Source: an uncultured Acetatifactor sp.
GTDB taxonomy: Bacteria; Bacillota; Clostridia; Lachnospirales; Lachnospiraceae
NCBI GenBank assembly: GCA_910584865.1
Contig: CAJUCE010000038.1
Location: 1-40,555 of the forward strand
DNA length: 40,555 nucleotides
Direction of reading: 5' to 3'
Part shown: positions 8,056 through 15,999 of the stretch, one piece after another
Layout: each line of letters starts with the position of its first letter
Numbering within the stretch: position 1 is the stretch's first letter
The notes under the pieces: generated by a model
The model's database searches: none
Seen by the model: only the letters and a program-made list of their open reading frames with translations
Told to the model about the DNA's origin: nothing
Position numbers and translations under genes: made by a program

Positions 8056-9389
8056 TTCCTCCAGATTCCGAATCCCAACGCCCCCCGGAAAGCCAGATCC
8101 ACCCCGTAACCGATCCATATCCCTGCGAGCCCCATTCCCAGGAATACCCCGAAGAACCAGGAAACGCCCACATTCAGCACCGAACCCGCTATCACCATGA
8201 AAAAAGTTGCTTTCACATCCCCAATGGCCTTCAGGCTGCTGACCATCAGCGCCGCCACGCCCCGGAACACTTCCACGATCATATCCACAGCCAAAATCAG
8301 CATACAGGCTTCCGCCAGAGCCCCTTCTTCCACATACAACCCCAAGAAACGCCGTCCTAACAGCAACATCCCGCCGCACAGGACGACTGTCCCCGTCAGA
8401 ACCAGCTTCAGGCATTTCCGCATGCAGTCCCCGGCCTTCTCCTCGTCCCCCATACCGATGCTCATGCCGATCATGGTAGCCGCTACCAGGGACACTGCGC
8501 TGGCGGGCAGAGTCAGGTAATTAGTTAGATTTCCCGTGTACCCCTTTACCAGCAGGGCTTCCGTCCCCAGACTGCCGATCATGGACATGACGATGGTCTG
8601 GCTCACCAGATAGATCACACCCTCCAGGCCGCCGAAAACGCCATACCGGGCGATTGTCCCGGTAGTCTCCCCGAATCGCTCCCGCCACTGGGCATGGAAC
8701 ATCCTAAGCTCAATCCTCTCGTCTCTGCCTGCCATCCACAGATAAAACAACACTCCAAAAATCTGCGCAAAAATACCCGCCATGACATACTGCCAGATCC
8801 GCTGTTCCTCCAACGGGATCAGCCGCAGGATCAGCCAGTTCATAAACACACAGCTGCCGTTGATCAGAGTATTCCCCAGCATCACCGTCTTCATATCCCC
8901 GATGGCCCGGAACGCGGATCCAAAGGTCAGCGCCACGCCCTGAAACACAGACAGCCCCAATGCAACCGCCAGATACTCCCCGGCCATGCCCTGCAGCTCA
9001 CCGGGCACTTGAAGACATTTTAAAATCAGGGGGCTTCCGAATACCCCCACCCCCGCCAGGGCGATGCTCAGCAGCAAATTGTCGCAGATACTCACTGTCC
9101 AGATCCTGCTTCCCTCCGCGTAATCCTTCCTGCCCCAGCAGGGCGCAAGCAGAATGCCCTGCCCCACATAGAACACGGAATACAGATTGATCATCAGCGA
9201 AAGGAAAGTCCCCGCCGCCGTGGTGGCCGCCACCGCTTCCTTCGCAAACTGATTCAGGATCAGCTGATTGAGATTGGAAATGATAAAAGTAAAAATCAGT
9301 TCCAGCACAACGGGTATCAGCATACGGTAGACCGAATATTCCCCGTCCTTAGAAGTCCATTTCCTTTGACCTGTCTTCATCACACGCAT
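8019..9389 (-). CDS. MATE-family efflux transporter
   Basis: 456 residues with about 12 hydrophobic segments in two similar halves; a duplicated block (SAFRAIGDMKTVMLGN in the first half, SSLKAIGDVKATFFMV in the second) is the hallmark of MATE/NorM-DinF proteins, which export cationic or bulky compounds in exchange for Na+ or H+. The start at 9389 overlaps the end of the DUF5722 gene by 41 bp (a second ATG at 9380 is possible), suggesting translational coupling. The last codons (HVRQHSYPVWK) are encoded by the first unit of the 33-bp array, so the native C-terminus may have been replaced. Placement inside a glycan operon suggests export of an aglycone or end product, which is inference. Confidence 0.85.
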   Translation of the reverse strand: MRVMKTGQRKWTSKDGEYSVYRMLIPVVLELIFTFIISNLNQLILNQFAKEAVAATTAAGTFLSLMINLYSVFYVGQGILLAPCWGRKDYAEGSRIWTVSICDNLLLSIALAGVGVFGSPLILKCLQVPGELQGMAGEYLAVALGLSVFQGVALTFGSAFRAIGDMKTVMLGNTLINGSCVFMNWLILRLIPLEEQRIWQYVMAGIFAQIFGVLFYLWMAGRDERIELRMFHAQWRERFGETTGTIARYGVFGGLEGVIYLVSQTIVMSMIGSLGTEALLVKGYTGNLTNYLTLPASAVSLVAATMIGMSIGMGDEEKAGDCMRKCLKLVLTGTVVLCGGMLLLGRRFLGLYVEEGALAEACMLILAVDMIVEVFRGVAALMVSSLKAIGDVKATFFMVIAGSVLNVGVSWFFGVFLGMGLAGIWIGYGVDLAFRGALGFGIWRKHVRQHSYPVWK

Positions 9390-10629
9390 GCACTGCCGGG
9401 CACTCCAACTGCTGCCACAGCGCCTCTCCGATAAAATTCTTTGCCCAAGCTACCCTTTCCGCCTCCCGCTCGGTTCCCATGTCCCGCATGGCTTCATAAA
9501 TGGGGCGTTTCCGCCCGGGAGTACCATCCTCGTTCCGCTCACGGATTCCCAGATGAAGTCCGAACTCCTTCGGATTATCCATATAAGCATGATGGGTCAT
9601 CCACAAAATCCCCGGAAGCCGCTTCATTTTCTGATAGGCCAGCGTATACCCGGCAGCCCCCTGAAGCTCCGTCAGCTCGTCCTGCCTGGAATTAAAGCCC
9701 TGTTCCGACAGGATAATGGGGCGCATCTGCCCCTGATACAGAAAATCCTCCTGTGCCAGATAAGCATGCAGTACCTCGATGTTTTTGAAGGTAATCTGCT
9801 TTGTGTCAAAATAAAACTTCGGGATCCTGTCATTGTAGAAATCCGGATAATTCAAGTCCTCCGGATAGGGATGGTAGGCAATTCCCCAGCCAAAATTTCC
9901 TCTCTCCTTCCCATACTTAAGCACCAGATCCACAATATCCTTCCCCCGGTAGGTGCCCATGGGGCGGTCCGGGTAAAAGCGGTCTCCCCAGTAATGATCC
10001 AGAGATATGTATACATCCGCTCCCTCCCAGTATTCATGAGAGGCTTCCCATGTCAGCTGCAACGCCTTTGTATACTCCTCTGCATATGCTTCCACGGTCT
10101 TCTCCCCGGCATTTCCCCAGACACACTGGCTGTTCACTTCATTGGAGACAATAAATCCCGTAATCCTTCCGTATTTCCCATCATCCCGCATGTAACGCTC
10201 CGACAGAAATTCCACAAAAGCCCGGTAATAATTCCTGCCCTCCTCCGTCTCCATAGGGAATGCGCTGATGAAAGCATTTTTGTCCTCCCACTGGAAGTCC
10301 GGATGGATCACCTTCTTCAGAAGCGCTTCCTCCTCATGGCTGCCGAATCTCTGAGGCGAATTCAGCAGGATGGCCGTAGCCGCTATTCCATAGCCCCATG
10401 CATACTGCAGCTGCCTGTCGATGTCCTCTACCTGCTCCCTGTCAAACCAGTACTCCCTTCCCCGGGAGACAAACGGCAGGGCATCCTCCTTTTTTTCCGC
10501 CCACATCAGAGCCGGGAGATTGATATTCAGCAACGTATGTTCAATCCCCAGGATTTCCAGATCCTCATTTCCGCAGCTTAAGGCTTTTTTATTGCGGAAA
10601 ATTTCTTTTTCATGTAAATACTTTCCCAT
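9349..10629 (-). CDS. DUF5722-type putative glycoside hydrolase
   Basis: 426 residues. The ordered motifs look like a TIM-barrel glycosidase: WGYGIAATAILLNSP, ITGFIVSNEVNSQCVWGN (a Glu in the NEV segment could be the acid/base), VYISLDHYWGD, IAYHPYPEDLNYPDF and IILSEQGFNSRQDE (a Glu in SEQG could be the nucleophile). This spacing recalls clan GH-A folds and the DUF5722 family seen in polysaccharide loci. No signal peptide is visible. The start at 10629 is fixed by AGGAGGT four bases upstream; an upstream in-frame ATG at 10680 lies inside the 21-bp repeat. It sits between the permease genes and MATE gene in one orientation, so it probably acts on the imported substrate. The linkage specificity is unknown. 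Confidence 0.7.
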   Translation of the reverse strand: MGKYLHEKEIFRNKKALSCGNEDLEILGIEHTLLNINLPALMWAEKKEDALPFVSRGREYWFDREQVEDIDRQLQYAWGYGIAATAILLNSPQRFGSHEEEALLKKVIHPDFQWEDKNAFISAFPMETEEGRNYYRAFVEFLSERYMRDDGKYGRITGFIVSNEVNSQCVWGNAGEKTVEAYAEEYTKALQLTWEASHEYWEGADVYISLDHYWGDRFYPDRPMGTYRGKDIVDLVLKYGKERGNFGWGIAYHPYPEDLNYPDFYNDRIPKFYFDTKQITFKNIEVLHAYLAQEDFLYQGQMRPIILSEQGFNSRQDELTELQGAAGYTLAYQKMKRLPGILWMTHHAYMDNPKEFGLHLGIRERNEDGTPGRKRPIYEAMRDMGTEREAERVAWAKNFIGEALWQQLECPAVHACDEDRSKEMDF

Positions 10630-10654
10630 TTTACCTCCTATTCCCTTTCTGCCA

Positions 10655-10750
10655 TGCAAATGTCCTTTTATGCATTGCAAATGTCCTTTTATGCATTGCA
10701 GATGTCATTTTATGCATCACAGATGTCATTTTACGCATTGCACATGTCAG
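10655..10750. repeat. 21-bp tandem array, about 4.5 copies
   Basis: Copies start at 10655, 10676, 10697, 10718 and 10739 (unit TGCAAATGTCCTTTTATGCAT, 21 bases, with a few changes). The array fills the gap between the stop of the second permease gene (10758) and the ribosome site of the DUF5722 gene. On the transcribed strand each unit carries an ATG, but none has a Shine-Dalgarno sequence. Confidence 0.9.
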
Positions 10751-10757
10751 GGCGCGC

Positions 10758-11603
10758 TCACCCCTTCACTGCGCCCGCCGTCATGCCTTCCATATACAGC
10801 CTAGATGTAAACAGGAACAAAATCAACAGCGGTATGGTGGCAATGATATAACCAGCGAACATAGCTCCAATATTGGTGGTCCCCGCCGCCGAAGTAAACA
10901 CACGCACCGTCACCGTGATAACCTGCTTCGTATTGGACTCAATTACCAGCATGGGCCAAATGAAGTCGTTATAGTAGTCAACCATTTTCATGACAGCTAT
11001 GGTGGAAAGAATAGGCTTTGCCAAAGGCACCGCGATACGGACCAAAAGGTTGAACTGGCCGCAGCCCTCAATCTTCGCCGCCTCAAACAAATCCCTGGGC
11101 AGGCCCTCTATGGAGTTGCGGCACAGGATAATCCCCAGGATCTGCCCTCCCGATATCCAGGGAAAAATCAATGCCCATCGGGTATTGAACAGGCCGTAGC
11201 TGATGATCAGGTTGTAATTCGCAGCCAGCGACAGCACGCCCGGTATCATCATCAGCACAAGGAGCACATAGAACAGGAACCCCTTCCCGGGAAACTCCAT
11301 GGTTGCGAAGACAAAGCCTCCCATGGCGGACAAAACCAGTGTCAGCAGCACCGCAAAGGCATTCACTGCCAGGGTATTTACCATACTCCCATACAGCTTT
11401 CCGAAAGCGTTCACATAGTTGTCCCACTCGATACGCTTCGGCAGGGCGAAAAAGTTATTATAAATCTCCCAGTTACTCTTGAAAGACATGATGATCATTA
11501 CGAAGATGGGAACAAAGGCAAAGAACATAATGAGCACCATGATAATCTCTATAATTGTCTGAAAACGGATTTCTTTTATTTTTCTTTTGCTGATTCTCTT
11601 CAT
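10758..11603 (-). CDS. Carbohydrate ABC transporter permease (MalG/LplC-type)
   Basis: 281 residues with six predicted membrane helices. The cytoplasmic EAA loop, which docks to the ATPase, is at about 172-197 (GLPRDLFEAAKIEGCGQFNL). It is the second membrane subunit of the importer together with the preceding gene. The ATG at 11603 lies 5 bp after the stop of the upstream permease, and its AGGAG box is within that gene's final codons, so the two are translationally coupled. No ATP-binding subunit is encoded in the locus; Firmicute oligosaccharide importers commonly share a multitasking MsmX/MsmK-type ATPase encoded elsewhere. Confidence 0.9.
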   Translation of the reverse strand: MKRISKRKIKEIRFQTIIEIIMVLIMFFAFVPIFVMIIMSFKSNWEIYNNFFALPKRIEWDNYVNAFGKLYGSMVNTLAVNAFAVLLTLVLSAMGGFVFATMEFPGKGFLFYVLLVLMMIPGVLSLAANYNLIISYGLFNTRWALIFPWISGGQILGIILCRNSIEGLPRDLFEAAKIEGCGQFNLLVRIAVPLAKPILSTIAVMKMVDYYNDFIWPMLVIESNTKQVITVTVRVFTSAAGTTNIGAMFAGYIIATIPLLILFLFTSRLYMEGMTAGAVKG

Positions 11604-11608
11604 GCCCG

Positions 11609-13579
11609 TCACTCCTTTTCCCTGGTCAGCGCATTCTTTATCACAGTCACAGTCAATGTAAATATCATCAGCACAATGCCCAGTGCGGAAGCGTAGCCAT
11701 ACCGCCCGAACTGGCTGGCATTCAGGTACAGCTCCAATGCAGGAACATAAGTCGCCGTACCGGGACCGCCTCCCGTCATGATAAAGATGCCGTTGAAATC
11801 CTGCATGGTGCCCAGGATCGTAAGAGTTACCATAATGCTCAGCTGCGGCTTGATCAGCGGAAGCTGCACCTTCCAGAAGATATCCCATCTGGTGGCGCTG
11901 TCAATCATGGCCGATTCCACCACATCCGTTCCGATGTTCAAAAGCCCTCCGTAATACACCAGAAACGCCATGGCGCCCACAAAAGGAAATCCCATGAAAA
12001 TAATGGCCCACAGCGCCGTCCGCTCATCTCCCAGCCAGACTCTCTGCAGGTTCTCCAGATGCAGCGCGCCCAGCACCTCGTTCAAAAGGCCTATGGTAGG
12101 GTCATAGATTTTCTGCCATGTCAAGGTCCCTACCACACCGGGAACCACGATAGGAAGTACGAACAGGAACCTGTGCATGTATTTCCGCTTGTCTCCGCGG
12201 ATGGAATGCACCAGCCAGGCAACCGCCAGAGGCACCGTTATGGTCTTAAGTATCCCTGTCACCAGCAGCAGGCCCAGGTTCTTCATACCGATAAGGAAAT
12301 ATCCCTCCTCCAGCATCTGGCGGAAGTTATCCAACCCGATAAAGTTCATCTTCGCCAGCGTATTGTTCGTCCTGGACCAATCGGTAAACGCCCTGTAAAA
12401 GGCAATGAAAATTCCCCGGTAGTTAAACAGGAAGATCAACACAAACGTAGGCAGCAGCATCAGATAAGCCATCCTCTGGTGCCACATCTTTTTCAGCAGC
12501 TTTCCCGCGGCCTTCTTCGCTTTGGGAACCAATTGGATCAGGCACACCAGAAGCAGCAGAAAGGGAATATAAACTACATAACGCAAAACCTGCTCGATAG
12601 ATTTGTAATAATCCATGGTGGCCAGGTTGTCCACATGAATGTTTTTGATAAAATCCTCATAGCCGGTGAAGTAAATGCTTCCTTTCGCCGCCTCAAAGTC
12701 CGTGATCCTAACGCCCACGTCCGCTAAATATATCTGTTTATCCTGACCGTCCATAACAAATAAATAGCCTTCCTTGGTTCCGATCAGTACATATTCTCCG
12801 TCCTCATCCACGCCGATACTCACCATAAAAGCATTCACCGTATTATCGATCTTACCGGTCCTTATGGTATTCAGCGCTTCGTCAAACTGATGGTAGATGC
12901 CGTTTCTGTTGATTGTCCAGTAGGTATCTCCATTCTGGATCATCTGAATGATCTCATAACCGGTCTTCAGGGTATCCAGGACCTCTCCGTCTTCCGTAAT
13001 ATGTAAAACCTCACCCCGCTTGTTGGAAATCAAAAGCGTCTCTCCGTCCTTACAGTACTGGACTCCGCTGACCAGAATCGAATAATTCTTGCCGCCCAGC
13101 TCCTCCCCGTCCGCCGAATAAATCAAAAGGCTCGATTTATTACTGCCTGTATTGGTAATTACCGCTATCTTGGAAGCATCCTCCGTGACATCCACCGCCA
13201 CCGCCTTCCTGTTGGTGTCGATATCCAACAGTACTTCTCCGTTTGAAGTCTGATATACATAGACATGCCCGTCTTCATTTGCCGCATACAATTTGTCTGC
13301 TTCCGCATCCAGAACCAGCTCGTCATAGGAGCCGCTCGCCTGAGTACGCCAGATTTCCTCCCCCTTCTCAAAAGCCACCAGCAGCTTATCATGGGTCCCC
13401 ACATACAGAATATCCTTCTCCTTGTCATATGCCAGGCTGTGGTTCTTCGTCCCGGTGGAAACATCCAAATCCTCCAGGCCTTCCGTCTTTTCTTCGCAGT
13501 ACGACAGCCCCCAGATTATGCCAATGCCCAGGACCAGACAAATAACTGCCGATACTATCCATACACTCTTTCTCTTCAT
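11609..13579 (-). CDS. ABC sugar permease fused to an extracytoplasmic beta-propeller
   Basis: 656 residues. Residues 8-26 form a membrane anchor, 30-325 a PQQ/WD-like beta-propeller of repeated short blocks (for example DKLYAANEDGHVYVY, GEYVLIGTKEGYLFVM), 332-352 a second helix, and 367-650 a standard MalF/LplB permease beginning HQRMAYLMLLP with the EAA loop at about 555-578 (ESAMIDSATRWDIFWKVQLP). By hydrophobicity the propeller lies outside the cell. Ordinary LplB permeases are about 300 residues and lack this domain. It could bind substrate, dock the lipoprotein or contact the cell wall. The start at 13579 is chosen because GGAGGTTAGG precedes it. It is cotranscribed with the MalG-type gene downstream. 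Confidence 0.88.
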   Translation of the reverse strand: MKRKSVWIVSAVICLVLGIGIIWGLSYCEEKTEGLEDLDVSTGTKNHSLAYDKEKDILYVGTHDKLLVAFEKGEEIWRTQASGSYDELVLDAEADKLYAANEDGHVYVYQTSNGEVLLDIDTNRKAVAVDVTEDASKIAVITNTGSNKSSLLIYSADGEELGGKNYSILVSGVQYCKDGETLLISNKRGEVLHITEDGEVLDTLKTGYEIIQMIQNGDTYWTINRNGIYHQFDEALNTIRTGKIDNTVNAFMVSIGVDEDGEYVLIGTKEGYLFVMDGQDKQIYLADVGVRITDFEAAKGSIYFTGYEDFIKNIHVDNLATMDYYKSIEQVLRYVVYIPFLLLLVCLIQLVPKAKKAAGKLLKKMWHQRMAYLMLLPTFVLIFLFNYRGIFIAFYRAFTDWSRTNNTLAKMNFIGLDNFRQMLEEGYFLIGMKNLGLLLVTGILKTITVPLAVAWLVHSIRGDKRKYMHRFLFVLPIVVPGVVGTLTWQKIYDPTIGLLNEVLGALHLENLQRVWLGDERTALWAIIFMGFPFVGAMAFLVYYGGLLNIGTDVVESAMIDSATRWDIFWKVQLPLIKPQLSIMVTLTILGTMQDFNGIFIMTGGGPGTATYVPALELYLNASQFGRYGYASALGIVLMIFTLTVTVIKNALTREKE

Positions 13580-13726
13580 CCTAACCTCCGCTCCGTCTAA
13601 CCTTTGCTGCAAGTGTGCCGGAAATTCCGTGCGGCGCTCTGCCAGATAAGCCGCCCCGCCTCCAAAGCTCCTTCCTTCACACCTTAACCACCCAACCTGC
13701 GCCTTCCCAACCAGTAGCCTGACTGA

Positions 13727-13754
13727 AATTGGCTACCCTTTCAGGCAGCCAATT
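13727..13754 (-). promoter_or_regulatory. Stem-loop between the binding-protein and permease genes
   Basis: AATTGGCT and AGCCAATT form a perfect 8-bp stem with a 12-base loop in the 227-bp gap between the solute-binding protein and the first permease. There is no T-run, so it is more likely an mRNA-stabilising or processing hairpin than a terminator. Such hairpins often keep binding-protein mRNA more abundant than permease mRNA. An overlapping GTAGCC/GGCTAC stem (13714-13736) could compete with it. Confidence 0.5.
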
Positions 13755-13806
13755 CCAATTCACTGTTTCTCATCTATTTCCTGCTGCATCAGGAACTGCC
13801 GATTCC

Positions 13807-15519
13807 TTATTCACCGGTAGGCTCGTTTGCAGGATTTGCAAGGTCTTCCAGAGTAATCTTGGAGTTCGTCATGCCTGTCTCGAAATTCTCGTCAATATTG
13901 GCCTGGTGCTTCTCAAGGAAAGCATCCACGTCAATCTTACCCTGCAGAAATTCAAGACAATAGTCATAGAATGCACGGTAGGACTCCGGAATCTCACAGA
14001 ATCCTCTCGCCAGAGACTGGCCGTAGCTCTTCTGCACATTACCGATCATGGTCAGGTTCTCAAATGCGTTCTGAACATCCTCAGGATAGTTCACGCCATA
14101 TACAAGGCTGGGGCCGCTGGGCGTATAGCCGTCTGCAATAGCCGCATCCATAAAAGCGGACATTCCTTCGGAAGAAGAGTAGAACATCATAAAATCCATA
14201 ACCAGGTCATCGTGATCCTGGGACTTGGAAACTGCGCCAAGGAAGCCGTTGGAAACCTCAATAGTTCTTGCCTTTGCCTCAATTCCTTCCCCTTCCATGG
14301 AAGGCATATCAAAAGTACCAAGGGTGAAGCCCACTACATCTTCAACTGCTCCGCCTTCATCTGAAAAGGAAATCTCCTGGCCGTTTGCCAGCTTTGCCAT
14401 ATCATTCGCAAACTGAACAATACCCCAGCCGCCGTCCACATACATGGCAGCCTTACTCTGGTAGAACAATGTTTTGGCACCTTCCTTGTTGGTTCCGAAC
14501 ATCACTTCATTTCCGGCATACTTGGGGAACACCTCGGCAAAACTGTTCCAAACGGTCTTCATACCGGGCGTAATGGCGCTATAGGTGCCGTCCTTCACTG
14601 CTGCAAAGAAACGCACAGGGTTCCTTGTAACCTTGGTCGTATCATCGTTGAAAGGATCGGACGGATCATAGGTATAATAATCGTCGATAGTAGGATCATA
14701 AGTATAATCACCCTTCTGTGATCTCCAGATATCGATGGTGGAACGGGTGGTCTGGTCTGCATATACCTGCGCAAGCCATCCCATGGTTCCCGAATAGAAG
14801 CTGTCATAATCTCCGGGCATTGCAATGGGCTGATAGCCTGCCGCCTGGATCTTCTCACATACATCGATAAGCTCGGACCATGTGGTGGGGATCTGTACTC
14901 CTACTTCATCAAAAATATTCTGGTTGTAAAGCCACAGAACCTTGACGGACTGCAGGCTCAGCGCTGAGAAGCTTCCGGTACCTGCGTCTACGGTCTGCAT
15001 ATCATATTCAAACTGCTCCTTCCAGGGGCCGCCTGAATAGGGGCTGTCATTCTCCATATAATCAGCATAGTTAATGGCTTTGCCTGATGCCGCTTCCGCA
15101 GCCAGGTTGATATTAACGATATCTACAGATGTTGTCTCGTTATTATTGAAGACATTGGTTGCCCACTGGTCATAACCGTCCACGGGTTTCAGGTCTACCA
15201 CAATCTCAACATCGGGATGCTTCTCGGTGTAAGCGGCGGCCACTGCCTTCCAGCCGGCCTCTTCGCCTTCCGTGTTCTGGGTGCTGACCGTGATGGTCTT
15301 ATCGCCGCCTTCTGCGCCGGCGTCTGCCTCCTCGCCGCTTTCCTCAGAAGACTCTTCGGATGATTCCTCCGGTGCGGTTGATTCCTCGGAGCTGGATTCC
15401 TCAGAGGACTGCCCCCCCTGGTCGGATGCGTCAGCATTGGACGGCTGATCTCCACAGCCCGCCAGACTGCCGACTACCATCATTGCAGTTAACAGTAATG
15501 CAATCGTTCTTTTTTTCAT
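13807..15519 (-). CDS. Sugar ABC transporter solute-binding lipoprotein
   Basis: 570 residues. The signal peptide ends in the lipobox LAGC with Cys22 as the lipidation site, so the mature protein is anchored outside the membrane. A Ser/Glu-rich linker (about 25-75) is followed by a family 1 extracellular solute-binding fold (DKTITVSTQNTEGEEAGWKA onward). It should capture the oligosaccharide for the two permeases encoded just downstream. The start at 15519 is set by GGAGGATTAGAT upstream; an ORF extension to 15582 was rejected. Its leader is long and contains two adjacent hairpins. A second, differently related binding protein lies upstream on the same strand. Confidence 0.92.
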   Translation of the reverse strand: MKKRTIALLLTAMMVVGSLAGCGDQPSNADASDQGGQSSEESSSEESTAPEESSEESSEESGEEADAGAEGGDKTITVSTQNTEGEEAGWKAVAAAYTEKHPDVEIVVDLKPVDGYDQWATNVFNNNETTSVDIVNINLAAEAASGKAINYADYMENDSPYSGGPWKEQFEYDMQTVDAGTGSFSALSLQSVKVLWLYNQNIFDEVGVQIPTTWSELIDVCEKIQAAGYQPIAMPGDYDSFYSGTMGWLAQVYADQTTRSTIDIWRSQKGDYTYDPTIDDYYTYDPSDPFNDDTTKVTRNPVRFFAAVKDGTYSAITPGMKTVWNSFAEVFPKYAGNEVMFGTNKEGAKTLFYQSKAAMYVDGGWGIVQFANDMAKLANGQEISFSDEGGAVEDVVGFTLGTFDMPSMEGEGIEAKARTIEVSNGFLGAVSKSQDHDDLVMDFMMFYSSSEGMSAFMDAAIADGYTPSGPSLVYGVNYPEDVQNAFENLTMIGNVQKSYGQSLARGFCEIPESYRAFYDYCLEFLQGKIDVDAFLEKHQANIDENFETGMTNSKITLEDLANPANEPTGE

Positions 15520-15541
15520 ATCTAATCCTCCATAATTCGTG

Positions 15542-15585
15542 TCTGCCATATCGTTATAGAAATGGCAGATGTGATAGTTCACATC
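15542..15585 (-). promoter_or_regulatory. Two adjacent hairpins in the leader of the binding-protein operon
   Basis: TCTGCCAT / ATGGCAGA (15542-15569, 8-bp stem, 12-base loop) abuts GATGTGA-TAGT-TCACATC (15568-15585, 7-bp stem). Both lie just upstream of the Shine-Dalgarno sequence of the binding-protein gene. The second palindrome could be a protein operator instead of an RNA hairpin. No known riboswitch class was recognised. Confidence 0.45.
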
Positions 15586-15831
15586 TTAAAATTTGTCGCC
15601 TGAGCATCACTGGCCTTCACAGTCTGACTATCGTCATCTCCGATTCCTTCCCTCCTTTCCAGACCGCCTTTCACCGGCTTTCCTGTCATGCCCGCTGTTA
15701 TCTTTCAATTTAATCAGAATTCATACTCACATAAATTCAGGTAACCCCGATCTCCGTCTCCGGCCCTCCTCTTCAGGTCCAGGAAATGCCCTCTGAAAAT
15801 CGGGAAGCAACAGGTATTTCAAGATATTTAT

Positions 15832-15860
15832 ACAATACGACAAAATCTTTTCTCTGGCAA
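15832..15860 (-). promoter_or_regulatory. Candidate promoter of the ABC/glycosidase operon
   Basis: On the minus strand TTGCCA (15855-15860) and TATTGT (15832-15837) are 17 bp apart, followed by AT-rich sequence. This would give a leader of about 300 bases before the binding-protein gene. Both hexamers are imperfect, as expected for an activated promoter. Confidence 0.4.
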
Positions 15861-15885
15861 GAAACAGTTTTTATCTATTTTGTTT

Positions 15886-15960
15886 AAAAACAAGCACACG
15901 AGGGATGTTTCCTATACAAAATCTACAAAGCCTGATTTTGCGGTGTTCCACCCCTCGTGT
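15886..15960 (-). terminator. Terminator after the second binding-protein gene
   Basis: On the minus strand ACACGAGGG (15952-15960) pairs with CCCTCGTGT (15896-15904), followed by GCTTGTTTTT. The 47-base loop is long and holds a GGTG/CACC mini-stem. A T-run also follows on the plus strand. It separates the upstream binding-protein gene from the permease operon, so the two units are probably transcribed independently. Confidence 0.5.
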
Positions 15961-15999
15961 TACATTTTTTAACAATTTATTCTTAAATATGAACCGCCC

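Noticed and set aside
7822..8415. Open frame encoding SEAAFVSGVEV repeats antisense-shifted over the MATE gene
   Set aside because: It overlaps the MATE coding frame on the same strand, has no ribosome site, and the repeats are explained by the 33-bp DNA array.
15568..15585. CRP-type operator (TGTGA...TCACA)
   Set aside because: The spacer is 4 bp where CRP sites have 6, and this type of organism is not expected to use CRP control of sugar genes; it was kept only as a palindrome or hairpin.
15886..15960. T-box-like sequence (GAGGGGTGGAACACCGC) before the binding-protein operon
   Set aside because: The core differs from the AGGGTGGNACCGCG consensus by insertions, there is only about 40 bp back to the upstream stop codon, so no Stem I or specifier is possible, and the downstream genes are sugar importers. 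It was called a terminator.
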